A stretch of 33,969 nucleotides of DNA, taken from contig BNVB01000021.1 of the NCBI GenBank assembly GCA_025997795.1, positions 1 to 33,969 of the forward strand. The letters are read 5' to 3'. The translations under genes and the position numbers were made by a program. The notes below the pieces were generated by a model. That model ran no database searches, had not been told where the DNA came from, and saw only the letters and a program-made list of their open reading frames with translations. Shown here one piece after another: positions 1 to 7,331 of this stretch. Every line of letters begins with the position of its first letter. Position 1 is the first letter of the stretch. This DNA comes from Spirochaetia bacterium (lineage in GTDB: Bacteria > Spirochaetota > Spirochaetia > Treponematales > Breznakiellaceae).

Positions 1-125
1 AAACACCGGACAGCCAAAGGAAGCGGAGGGGCGTAAAATCCCTTTCCGGAAAGGGATTTTACGCCCCTCCGCTTCCTTTGGCTGTCCGGAGTATTCGCCC
101 TTTATGGAAAGAAGAAACACCGGAC
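1..125. repeat. 11-bp direct repeat flanking the fliK palindrome
   Basis: AAACACCGGAC occurs at 1-11 and again at 115-125, exactly 114 bp (38 codons) apart and in the same reading frame (TPD). The left copy overlaps the first six bases of the palindrome. This is compatible with a target-site duplication or with one unit of a tandem repeat that starts before the window. Confidence 0.8.
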
Positions 126-875
126 CCTTCTCTTAACAGCGAAATACGGAACGCTGTTTTGCAATTTAAGCAAAAAGAAGAAAAATCCCAGGGGGAGAAC
201 CGGATAGAAAACCGGAAGACCGAACGCCGCAGGGATAAGTTTTCCCTGGATGTGGCGGACCTTAGGACCCAGACCGGCATGGCCGCAGAAGTGGCCCAGC
301 GGGGTCTTAAGGGTGCCGAAGAAATCCGGGATAGGCCGGTACAAGAAATTACCCTGGAATTGCGGCCATCCGGCGAAGGGGCCGGGCAGGCGGAAGAACC
401 GGGAACAGTGCCGGATCAAAACTTCCAGCAAATCCTGGCCCGGGAACTTAACGGGGATCTTTCGGCGGATATTGTTAAACAGGCCGCAGTGATACTCCGG
501 GACGGCGGCGAGGGGGACATCAAACTTACCCTTAAACCAGAAACACTGGGGAAAGTTAAGATACATCTGGAAATGGCCGAAAACAAGATATCGGGGCATA
601 TCGTTGTAGAAAGCGAAGAAGCCCTAAGGGCATTTGAACAGGAGATTCATACCCTGGAACAATCCTTCAGGGATTCCGGTTTTGCCGACGCTTCTTTAAG
701 CGCCGCTTTGGATTACCGGAACGGCGGACAGCGGTGGAAGGAAGAGGAAGCGAGCCCCTTCTTTTCTGAGCGGCTGGCCGCTTCCACGTATGCGGAATCG
801 GATCCGGGATTAATGGAAGTATCCGGCGGGTATGCTTCCGCTTATGGATTTAACGTTGTAAATGTACTGGCCTAA
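1..875 (+). CDS. fliK: Flagellar hook-length control protein FliK, C-terminal part (5' end outside window)
   Basis: FliK is the exported ruler that switches the flagellar export gate from hook to filament substrates. The frame is open from base 3 with no stop, so the gene begins upstream; the TTG at 78 is only an internal codon. The last ~140 residues match the Flg_hook domain: a helix ending in VILRDGG, then the family signature in which LKPETLGKVKIHLEM is followed by IVVESEEALRAFEQEI. The upstream stretch is charged and linker-like, as usual for FliK. It is followed after 21 nt by flgD, the expected order of the treponemal flagellar operon. An 84-bp perfect palindrome lies in frame in its first visible codons, adding a basic peptide. 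Domain call is confident; the start is unseen. Confidence 0.88.
   Translation, partial: TPDSQRKRRGVKSLSGKGFYAPPLPLAVRSIRPLWKEETPDPSLNSEIRNAVLQFKQKEEKSQGENRIENRKTERRRDKFSLDVADLRTQTGMAAEVAQRGLKGAEEIRDRPVQEITLELRPSGEGAGQAEEPGTVPDQNFQQILARELNGDLSADIVKQAAVILRDGGEGDIKLTLKPETLGKVKIHLEMAENKISGHIVVESEEALRAFEQEIHTLEQSFRDSGFADASLSAALDYRNGGQRWKEEEASPFFSERLAASTYAESDPGLMEVSGGYASAYGFNVVNVLA
6..89. repeat. Perfect 84-bp palindrome, no loop, in frame in fliK
   Basis: Bases 6-47 are the exact reverse complement of 48-89 (centre TCCGGA at 45-50). The arms begin CCGGACAGCC and end GGCTGTCCGG. All codons through it stay open in the fliK frame. It lies at the window edge, so a fold-back assembly artefact must be considered. 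Confidence 0.95.
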
Positions 876-896
876 GGCCAAGGAGTAAAAGACACA

Positions 897-1415
897 ATGG
901 CAGGTGAGATAAACGGAATAGAAGTAAAGACACATATGGGCCCGGAAGAGATGGCCCAGCGGACCCGTGAAGTAAAAGAATTTAATGTTGAAACCTTTGA
1001 AAAGGAAAACAACAGAGTTCCCCGGCAGGCCCTGGGGAAAGAAGATTTTCTCCAGTTGTTAATGAAACAGCTGGCCTACCAGGATCCGCTGTCCCCCATG
1101 GAAGATAAAGAATTTATCGCCCAGATGGCGCAGTTTTCCAGCCTGGAGCAAATGACCACCATGACCCAGGGGTTTGCCAAACTGAGCGGAGACTTTACCC
1201 GCATAGCGGATTACCTTACCGGAACGGAAGCACGGTCGGCCCTGGGTAAATCGGTGGAACTGGTAAATGGCGAACATACCGTTTATGGACAGGTGCAGGC
1301 GGTAACCAGGGGAAATAACCCCCAGATCATGGTTAACGGCTCGTACTATGACTGGAACCAGGTAATTCAGGTTGTTGAAGAACAAGGTCTGAATCAGCTT
1401 GTTTCTGAATTGTAG
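897..1415 (+). CDS. flgD: Flagellar hook assembly (capping) protein FlgD
   Basis: FlgD caps the growing hook and promotes polymerisation of FlgE, acting outside the cell at the hook tip. The 172-residue product carries the conserved FlgD N-terminal core LGKEDFLQLLMKQLAYQDPL followed by MEDKEFIAQMAQFSSLEQM, the strongest signature of the family. The C-terminal half (NGEHTVYGQVQAV...) is a short Tudor/Fn3-like region, at the short end for FlgD. ATG 897 is preceded by AAGGAG at 880-885. It sits between fliK and flgE and is surely co-transcribed with them. Confidence 0.95.
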   Translation: MAGEINGIEVKTHMGPEEMAQRTREVKEFNVETFEKENNRVPRQALGKEDFLQLLMKQLAYQDPLSPMEDKEFIAQMAQFSSLEQMTTMTQGFAKLSGDFTRIADYLTGTEARSALGKSVELVNGEHTVYGQVQAVTRGNNPQIMVNGSYYDWNQVIQVVEEQGLNQLVSEL

Positions 1416-1427
1416 GAGGTACCAATT

Positions 1428-2828
1428 ATGATGCGTTCATTATTTTCAGGCGTTTCGGGACTTCAAAACCACCAGACCAGAATGGATGTGGTGGGCAACA
1501 ATATAGCAAACGTCAATACCACGGGCTTTAAGAAAGGCCGGGTAAACTTTCAGGATATGCTTTATCAACAGATAGCCGGAGCCGCCCGGCCCAGCGAGGA
1601 TTTGGGGGGCATTAACCCCAAAGAAGTGGGCCTTGGAATGTCGGTAGCTTCTATTGATACGATTCATTTGCAGGGCGCGCTCCAGACCACCGGCGTTCAG
1701 ACCGATTTGGCAATGATGGGAACGGGGTTTTTTGTATTAAAGAGCGGCGGCCAGAGCTTTTTTACCCGGGCGGGAAATTTTGGCCTGGATAACCAGGGAA
1801 CACTGGTAAATCCCGGCAACGGTATGCGGGTACAGGGCTGGATGGCCCAGAATGTGGACGGCCGGCAGGTACTGGATGTTTCCCGGGATGTGGAAGACCT
1901 TGTTATCCCCGTGGGATCAAAGGATCCCGCCAGGGCCACTACCCAGGTAAACTTTGCCTGTAACCTGGACAAACGGCTTCCCGAACTGCCGGAAAATCCA
2001 ACCCAGGCCCAAATCAGAGCCAGTACCTGGCGGACCGCCATCAATATTTACGATTCCTTTGGAGAGGAGCATGTGCTTCAGGTTGAATTTACCCGGGTGC
2101 CGGGGGTCAACAACAGCTGGAATGCCACGGTGGTGGTAGATCCCCAAAGCGGTGTACCCACTAATGCGGCCATAGGCCTGGGAGAAGATGCTCCCGCCGT
2201 GGGTGCCCCCAATGTGTTTAACCTTACCTTTGGCAACGACGGCCTTCTTCTTTCTGCCGTTGACGGCGCAGGAAACGAATCCGGCGGGGAAGGGCAGATT
2301 GTTATGAATGTAGCCTACGATGTTCAGGGTACCACCCCCGGGGACGATGGAGCGCCGGTACGGCAGCTCTTTACCCTGGACCTGGGTGAAGTGGGCGGTT
2401 ATGAACGGGCCATTACCCAGTTTGCCAACACAAGCTCTACCAAAGTGGTAGAACAGGATGGTTATACCATGGGTTATCTGGATAACTTCAAGATCGATCA
2501 GAATGGTATTATTACCGGGGTATTCAGCAATGGTACCAACCGGATTCTGGGCCAGGTAGCCCTGGCAAGTTTTGCCAACCAGGGAGGTCTTGAAAAAGCG
2601 GGCGAAAATACCTTTGTTCAGTCCACCAACTCGGGGTTGGCCAACATAGGAACCGCCCGGGTGGCCGGCAAGGGAAAGATCGTTTCCGGTACTTTGGAAA
2701 TGTCCAACGTAGACCTGGCGGATCAGTTTGTGGATATGATCGTTACCCAGCGCGGCTTTCAGGCAAACTCCCGGACCATACAAACTGCGGATCAGCTTTT
2801 ACAAGAGCTGCTCTCGCTGAAACGTTAG
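1428..2828 (+). CDS. flgE: Flagellar hook protein FlgE with the spirochaetal Lys-Cys cross-link pair
   Basis: FlgE polymerises into the hook, the universal joint of the periplasmic flagellum. The 466-residue protein has the N-terminal rod/hook motif (SLFSGVSGLQNHQTRMDVVG, then NNIANVNTTGFK), central FlgE domains and the C-terminal coiled segment ending DQLLQELLSLKR. Counting from the first ATG (1428), lysine is residue 165 and the only nearby cysteine is 178 (VNFACNL). These are the same positions as the lysinoalanine cross-link known in T. denticola FlgE, so the hook is probably covalently cross-linked. AGGAGG lies just before the ATG; a second ATG follows immediately. The next gene is separated by an 80-nt spacer with a long hairpin. 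Confidence 0.97.
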   Translation: MMRSLFSGVSGLQNHQTRMDVVGNNIANVNTTGFKKGRVNFQDMLYQQIAGAARPSEDLGGINPKEVGLGMSVASIDTIHLQGALQTTGVQTDLAMMGTGFFVLKSGGQSFFTRAGNFGLDNQGTLVNPGNGMRVQGWMAQNVDGRQVLDVSRDVEDLVIPVGSKDPARATTQVNFACNLDKRLPELPENPTQAQIRASTWRTAINIYDSFGEEHVLQVEFTRVPGVNNSWNATVVVDPQSGVPTNAAIGLGEDAPAVGAPNVFNLTFGNDGLLLSAVDGAGNESGGEGQIVMNVAYDVQGTTPGDDGAPVRQLFTLDLGEVGGYERAITQFANTSSTKVVEQDGYTMGYLDNFKIDQNGIITGVFSNGTNRILGQVALASFANQGGLEKAGENTFVQSTNSGLANIGTARVAGKGKIVSGTLEMSNVDLADQFVDMIVTQRGFQANSRTIQTADQLLQELLSLKR

Positions 2829-2840
2829 GAGTAAAGGAAC

Positions 2841-2897
2841 AGAACCATAAAAGCTGGCGATAACCGTGGTAACGTTTAGAGCGGCTTTTATGGTTCT
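2841..2897 (+). promoter_or_regulatory. Long RNA hairpin between flgE and flbD
   Basis: AGAACCATAAAAGC (2841-2854) pairs perfectly with GCTTTTATGGTTCT (2884-2897) across a 29-nt loop. No U-tract follows, so it is not a normal terminator. It ends 11 nt before the flbD ATG, which lacks a clear Shine-Dalgarno sequence. Role (mRNA processing, stability, translational control) is unknown. Confidence 0.7.
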
Positions 2898-2908
2898 CTA
2901 TAAAACGT

Positions 2909-3106
2909 ATGATACAGGTAACCCGGCTTGACGGAAAAGAATACTACATTAATCCCCATCAGATTGAATCCATTGAGGTTCATCCCGACACAACATTGTT
3001 AATGCTTTCGGGGAAACATGTGATAGTCCGGGAAAAGGTGCCGGAACTAATTGAACGGATTGTGGAATACCGCAGACAAATTGGGGCCTTTAAAAACGAG
3101 GAGTAG
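2909..3106 (+). CDS. flbD: FlbD family flagellar protein
   Basis: A 65-residue protein of the FlbD family, found in flagellar operons of spirochaetes, clostridia and bacilli between flgE and motA. Its molecular role is poorly defined. The family pattern is clear: MIQVTRLDGKEYYINPHQIE followed by SIEVHPDTTLLMLSGKHVIV and a C-terminal helix VPELIERIVEYRRQIG. Upstream of ATG 2909 there is TATAAA (2899-2904) and a strong hairpin but no good ribosome site, so translation may depend on that RNA structure or be weak. The stop is 7 nt before motA's ATG, with motA's ribosome site GAGGAG inside the flbD end. Confidence 0.92.
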   Translation: MIQVTRLDGKEYYINPHQIESIEVHPDTTLLMLSGKHVIVREKVPELIERIVEYRRQIGAFKNEE

Positions 3107-3113
3107 GTAGTTT

Positions 3114-3896
3114 ATGGATCTAGCAACCATAATCGGCTTGGCCGGTTGTTTAGGCATGGTAGGACTCGGTATCATAACCGGCGGTACCGGTCTTCTTACC
3201 TTTGTGGATATACCTTCTGTCCTCATTGTTGTTCTTGGTTCCTGGTTTGCCCTGTTTACCTTTAGCAGCATATCCGGAGCGTTTGGGATTTTTTCGATCC
3301 TTGGCCTTTGTATGAAGATTTCTACCTTTGATGAAAAGGGAATCATCACCAAGCTTATGGCTATGTCGGAAAAGGCCCGCCGGGAAGGGCTCTTGGCCCT
3401 GGAAGAAGAACTGGAAGACCTGGAAGATGAATTTATGAAAAAGGGACTCCGGCTTGTGGTGGACGGTACGGACGCGGAAATTATCCGGGCCCTGATGGAA
3501 ACCGAATTGAGCCAGATGCAGGGCCGCCATGCCGATAAAATCGGCGCTGTTAATATGTGGGGTTCCCTGGCGCCGGGGCTTGGAATGTTAGGTACCGTTA
3601 TCGGTCTTATCGGTATGTTAAAAAACTTGGAAGACAAAAGCGCCCTGGGCCCCAACATGGCCGTGGCGCTTATCACCACCCTCTACGGATCCATGATGGC
3701 CAACCTGATGATGATCCCTATGGCGGGAAAACTTAAAAGCAAGGATGGAGCGGAATCCAAGATCAAGGAAATGCAGATAGAAGGGGTCCTTTCCATCCAG
3801 GCCGGGGACAATCCCCGGATACTGGCGATGAAACTTCTTTCGTACCTGGAACCCGCTGATCGCAAAGCTGTAGAAACCGAAGTATTGAAGGATTAA
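3114..3896 (+). CDS. motA: Flagellar motor stator protein MotA
   Basis: MotA forms the pentameric ring of the proton-driven stator around a MotB dimer in the inner membrane. The 260-residue protein has four hydrophobic segments: two near the N-terminus (residues ~3-21 and ~30-55) and two after a charged cytoplasmic loop (the typical MotA layout). The second pair includes the proline-containing signature WGSLAPGLGMLGTVIGLIGM and ALITTLYGSMMANLMMIPMA. The cytoplasmic loop holds the charged helices that contact FliG. ATG 3114 has GAGGAG upstream at 3099-3104. It precedes motB by 29 nt as in other treponemes. Confidence 0.96.
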   Translation: MDLATIIGLAGCLGMVGLGIITGGTGLLTFVDIPSVLIVVLGSWFALFTFSSISGAFGIFSILGLCMKISTFDEKGIITKLMAMSEKARREGLLALEEELEDLEDEFMKKGLRLVVDGTDAEIIRALMETELSQMQGRHADKIGAVNMWGSLAPGLGMLGTVIGLIGMLKNLEDKSALGPNMAVALITTLYGSMMANLMMIPMAGKLKSKDGAESKIKEMQIEGVLSIQAGDNPRILAMKLLSYLEPADRKAVETEVLKD

Positions 3897-3925
3897 AATT
3901 CTGCGGGTTTTAGAAGGATCGATGA

Positions 3926-4651
3926 ATGGCAAAGAAAAAACGTGAAGTAGAAGAGGCAAAAAGCGAGTGGATTGTAACCTACTCGGACATGGTTACCCTT
4001 ATGCTCTGTTTCTTTGTAGCCCTCTTTAATCCCGACGATTCGGATCCTACCCAGCTTCAACAGATGATTTCTGCCTTTAATGCCATTGGCATGGGAGCCT
4101 CCAGCGGGGGTAATACTATTTCGCCGGGGAAAAGCGCCGATCTGGGTAATACGATTATGTCCCTGCCTTCTTTGGACCGGGGACGCAACCTGGGTACCGC
4201 CCTCCGCCGGGCCATGAGCCTCTTTGAGCCGGAAGTCAAATCCAACAAGGTCCGGGTTACCCACGATGAACGGGGGGTAATTATCAGCCTTGCCTCTGAT
4301 CTTTTCTTTCCTCCCGCCAGCGCTGAAATCAACTACGAAGACAGCCGGGATATTCTTTTGCGGCTTGGTTCCATGCTCAATTCCCAGGAACTCTCGGGCC
4401 GCCGTTTCCGCATTGAAGGTCATACCGATGGTTCCGATACGGACCCCGATGTCTGGCCCTCCAATTGGGAACTTTCTACTGCCCGGTCTCTGGCGGTACT
4501 GCACTATCTGGCAGACATTGGGGTGGACGAAAACCGCTTCCAGGCAGCGGGTTTTGCCGCCACCATGCCCATCAGCCGGGACGATACTGCCGAAGGCCGG
4601 ATGAACAACCGCCGGGTGGATATTGTAATCCTTGACAACGCGCACCTGTAG
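3926..4651 (+). CDS. motB: Flagellar motor stator protein MotB
   Basis: MotB anchors the stator to peptidoglycan and carries the proton-binding aspartate. In 241 residues it shows a basic N-terminus (MAKKKREVEE), one membrane helix beginning WIVTYSDMVTLMLCFF with the essential aspartate at residue 21, a linker, and an OmpA-like peptidoglycan-binding domain (FRIEGHTDGSDTD ... NWELSTARSLAVLHYL ... NNRRVDIVIL). ATG 3926 follows AGAAGGA; another ATG at 3922 is out of frame. This is the last flagellar gene here. In T. pallidum motB is followed by fliL-fliM, but here a V-ATPase cluster follows after 74 nt. Confidence 0.96.
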   Translation: MAKKKREVEEAKSEWIVTYSDMVTLMLCFFVALFNPDDSDPTQLQQMISAFNAIGMGASSGGNTISPGKSADLGNTIMSLPSLDRGRNLGTALRRAMSLFEPEVKSNKVRVTHDERGVIISLASDLFFPPASAEINYEDSRDILLRLGSMLNSQELSGRRFRIEGHTDGSDTDPDVWPSNWELSTARSLAVLHYLADIGVDENRFQAAGFAATMPISRDDTAEGRMNNRRVDIVILDNAHL

Positions 4652-4725
4652 TTTCTTTCGCCGGACATCTCTTTGCGGGGCTGTAACAAAGGCCGCTTTG
4701 TGGTATCCTCTAATAACCAATCCAC

Positions 4726-5370
4726 ATGGAAGAACTGCAATCTACAGAGGCGCTGGACAGGGAAATCCTGGAAGATGCCCGGAAAAAAGCTTTTAAGATA
4801 CTCAAAGGCGCCGATGATACGGTAAAAACCTCCAAAACCGGCTGGGAACAGAAGCTGGAAAAAACCCTGGAAAAATCCCGGCAAAGTTATGCAGAAAAAG
4901 CGGCGAAACTCCGTAATGAAATTATGGCCCGGCTTCCCATGGATAAACGGCGGATCCGTTCGGAAAAAATAGACCGTTTCCTTTCGGACACGATGAACGA
5001 TTTTCTCGTTTCCCTTTCCCGGCCCGATCTGCTCCGTATCCTGGAACGGGAACTGGCCCCGCGTTGTAACGCCGTTTCCGGTGGTAACGATGGTAACGGG
5101 GAACTCCGTTACCGCGGCCTTACCACCGGGGAATTGACGGTGCTGCTGGAAAAAGCCGGTTTTGCCCCCGGTGTTTTTCCCAATCCCCGGGAAGACCCGC
5201 TCCATACGGTGCCGGGAGAATTCCCCGCTATTGTGATCGATTTTAAACAGTTACGGATAACTGCCTCGGCGGATAAGGCGGCAGAAACCCTGCTTTTGGA
5301 CAAACGGGCAGAACTGGCCGCCGTTCTTTTTGAAGACCTGGCCGGCATGGAGAGAGACGGTGATCGGTAA
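4726..5370 (+). CDS. atpE: V-type ATP synthase subunit E
   Basis: Subunit E is the peripheral stalk of the V-type ATPase, linking the A/B head to membrane subunit I. The 214-residue protein begins with a long charged helix (~residues 5-75; EILEDARKKAFKILKGADD), typical of the E/G stalk coiled coil. It continues with a globular half ending in repeated ITASADKAAETLLLDKRAEL, the expected end near VLFEDL. Identification relies strongly on its position just before atpA, as in treponemes. A glycine/asparagine stretch (GGNDGNGELRY) coincides with an 8-bp-arm hairpin at 5092-5113 and looks like a small in-frame insertion. Its end overlaps the proposed atpA start by 11 nt. Confidence 0.82.
   Translation: MEELQSTEALDREILEDARKKAFKILKGADDTVKTSKTGWEQKLEKTLEKSRQSYAEKAAKLRNEIMARLPMDKRRIRSEKIDRFLSDTMNDFLVSLSRPDLLRILERELAPRCNAVSGGNDGNGELRYRGLTTGELTVLLEKAGFAPGVFPNPREDPLHTVPGEFPAIVIDFKQLRITASADKAAETLLLDKRAELAAVLFEDLAGMERDGDR
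5092..5113. repeat. Hairpin within atpE
   Basis: GGTAACGG (5092-5099) and CCGTTACC (5106-5113) are exact inverted arms with a 6-nt loop. GGTAACG also occurs just upstream at 5083-5089. The segment encodes the low-complexity GGNDGNGELRY. Confidence 0.75.
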
Positions 5371-7318
5371 CACAGCCATAACGGGAAAGGTAAAACGCAT
5401 TTCGGGGCCGATCATCAGGGCCGGCGGCATGGGCCGGGCGGGGCTTTTTGACGTGGTTGAAGTAGGGGACCGCCGCCTTTTGGGAGAAGTTGTCCGGCTG
5501 GAAAACGACGAAGCGGTAATTCAGGTATACGAAGATGATACGGGCCTTACCATAGGAGCCGCCGCGGTGTCCACCGGCCGGCCCCTTTCGGTACTGGTTG
5601 GACCCGGTCTTATCGGTACCATTTATGACGGTATACAGCGGCCCCTTAAGGTGCTCTACAAAAAAAGCGGCGCTTTTATGAGCCCCGGCATACGGGCCGA
5701 TCCGCTGGATACGGAAAAAAAATGGCCCTTTGTGCCCAACAGTGAACTAACCGGTTTACTTGAAGCCGGAGCTGCGGATATTGCTGTTACACCCGGTTTG
5801 GTTTTGGGGACCGTGGAGGAAACCCAAAGCATTACCTGTTCAATCATGGTTCCGCCGGATATAACAGGCGCGGGTTTTGGAATGGATGCCGGCATCCATT
5901 CCACACCCTGCGGCATCCATTCCACACCCCGCGGCCTAGTCTGGCTTGCCCCGGCGGGGGATTACAACTGTTCCGAAGTAATTGCCCGGACCGGTATGGG
6001 AGAGGAGATACGCCTGGCCCAATGGTGGCCGGTCCGTATCCCCCGGCCCTGCGCGGAACGGCTGCCGCCGGACGAACCCCTTGTGACCGGTGAACGGGTA
6101 ATTGATTTGTTCTTTCCCCTTTCCAAGGGCGGCGTTGCGGCGATTCCCGGCGGTTTTGGTACCGGTAAAACCATGACCCAGCATGCCATTGCCAAATGGT
6201 GTGATGCGGATGTAATCGTTTATATCGGCTGCGGTGAGCGGGGCAACGAGATGACCGACGTGCTTACCGAGTTTCCCCATCTGGAAGATCCCCGTACGGG
6301 CCGTTCCCTTATGGAGCGGACTATCCTTATTGCCAATACATCCAATATGCCCGTAGCGGCCCGGGAAGTGTCCATTTATACCGGGGTAACCCTGGCGGAA
6401 TTTTACCGGGACATGGGTTACCATGTGGCGATTATGGCCGATTCCACAAGCCGCTGGGCGGAGGCTCTGCGGGAACTTTCGGGCCGCATGGAAGAAATGC
6501 CCGCCGAGGAAGGGTTTCCCGCATACCTTCCCACACGGCTTGCGGAATTTTACGAACGGGCCGGCAGGGTCCGTACCATGGGAGGCAGGGAAGGGTCCGT
6601 ATCGATCATCGGCGCCGTGTCGCCGCCGGGGGGTGATTTTTCCGAACCCGTAACCCAGCATACCAAACGGTTTACCCGCTGTTTTTGGGCCCTGGACCGG
6701 GAACTGGCCAATGCCCGGCATTATCCGGCAATCAGCTGGATAGACAGTTATTCCGAATATGCAGAAGAAGTAAAACCCTGGTGGGAAAAACTAAGCCCCG
6801 CCTGGGCCGTTGTCCGCCAGGAAGCGCTGGACCTCTTAAAGAAAGAACAGCGGCTGGAAGAGATTGTCCGCCTTATCGGTCCCGATGCTCTTCCCGATGG
6901 TGAGCGGCTGGTACTCCTTGCGGCGGAGATTATTAAAAACGGATTCCTCCAGCAAAATTCGTTTGATGAAGTTGACCGCTACTGTGTCCCCGCCAAACAG
7001 ATACGGCTTCTGGAATTGATCATGGATTTTTACCGCCGGGCCGGTAACTGTATTCGTCTGGGGGCGCCGCTCTACAAGATAAGCGCCCTGGGCGCGGAAT
7101 CCTCTAAAGAGGAATCCTCTTTGGGGGACAGCCAGGAATCCAGCGCCGGGGCAGAAGAAATAAAGACTCCGCAAAAGGCTGCTCTTAGGGAACGCCTTGC
7201 CCGGCTAAAAAGTGATGTGCCAAACGGTGATGAAAAGGGCTTTGCCGATTTTGAGCGGGATATGACCACTAAACTGGAAGCCCTGGAGCGCAGCTACCGT
7301 AACAAGGAACTGCTATGA
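5360..7318 (+). CDS. atpA: V-type ATP synthase catalytic subunit A
   Basis: The A subunit holds the catalytic nucleotide site of the V1 head. From GTG 5360 (GGAGAG six bases upstream) it is 652 residues; a TTG at 5330 would extend it by ten. It shows the N-terminal barrel (GKVKRISGPII), the non-homologous region (GIRADPLDTEKKWPFVP), Walker A GGFGTGKT at ~264-271, catalytic Glu ~293 in GCGERGNEMTDVL, Walker B in the following core, and the conserved SRWAEALRELSGRMEEMP. It is longer than the usual ~590 residues because of at least two in-frame inserts: residues ~171-191 (repeat GIHSTPC/GIHSTPR, from the dispersed 21-bp repeat) and a Ser/Glu-rich stretch near 580-600. The fold should tolerate both, as they lie in surface loops. 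Confidence 0.95.
   Translation: MIGNTAITGKVKRISGPIIRAGGMGRAGLFDVVEVGDRRLLGEVVRLENDEAVIQVYEDDTGLTIGAAAVSTGRPLSVLVGPGLIGTIYDGIQRPLKVLYKKSGAFMSPGIRADPLDTEKKWPFVPNSELTGLLEAGAADIAVTPGLVLGTVEETQSITCSIMVPPDITGAGFGMDAGIHSTPCGIHSTPRGLVWLAPAGDYNCSEVIARTGMGEEIRLAQWWPVRIPRPCAERLPPDEPLVTGERVIDLFFPLSKGGVAAIPGGFGTGKTMTQHAIAKWCDADVIVYIGCGERGNEMTDVLTEFPHLEDPRTGRSLMERTILIANTSNMPVAAREVSIYTGVTLAEFYRDMGYHVAIMADSTSRWAEALRELSGRMEEMPAEEGFPAYLPTRLAEFYERAGRVRTMGGREGSVSIIGAVSPPGGDFSEPVTQHTKRFTRCFWALDRELANARHYPAISWIDSYSEYAEEVKPWWEKLSPAWAVVRQEALDLLKKEQRLEEIVRLIGPDALPDGERLVLLAAEIIKNGFLQQNSFDEVDRYCVPAKQIRLLELIMDFYRRAGNCIRLGAPLYKISALGAESSKEESSLGDSQESSAGAEEIKTPQKAALRERLARLKSDVPNGDEKGFADFERDMTTKLEALERSYRNKELL
5879..5934. repeat. 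GSGMDAA-type repeat in atpA: 24-bp palindrome plus two 21-bp tandem units, inverted
   Basis: GGAATGGATGCC/GGCATCCATTCC at 5879-5902 is a perfect 24-bp palindrome. The right arm continues into two 21-bp units (5891-5911 and 5912-5932) that differ at one base, ending CCGCGG at 5929-5934. On the complementary strand the units read TGTGGAATGGAT flanked by GCC-GC, the same family as the copies near 15.3, 16.5 and 18.0 kb. In atpA the repeat is read from the other strand, as GIHSTPC and GIHSTPR. Confidence 0.88.
7096..7141. repeat. Tandem 15-bp repeat with hairpin near the atpA 3' end
   Basis: GGAATCCTCT occurs at 7096-7105 and 7111-7120, and GGAATCC again at 7135-7141. AAAGAGGA and TCCTCTTT form an inverted repeat around one base (7106-7122). 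It encodes the Ser/Glu-rich ESSKEESSLGDSQESS, absent from the usual V-ATPase A tail as far as I know. Confidence 0.8.
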
Positions 7319-7331
7319 AGCAGAGGTTACT

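Noticed and set aside
1917..2783. Open frame (288 codons) on the minus strand
   Set aside because: Antisense to flgE, with no start context or recognisable protein.
2841..2897. Rho-independent terminator after flgE
   Set aside because: No run of U follows the stem; a 29-nt loop is also too long.
5330..5359. TTG start for atpA
   Set aside because: GTG 5360 has a ribosome site and the expected N-terminus; the extra ten residues lie inside atpE.
5891..5932. CRISPR-like array
   Set aside because: The 21-bp units are directly tandem with no spacers and are translated.
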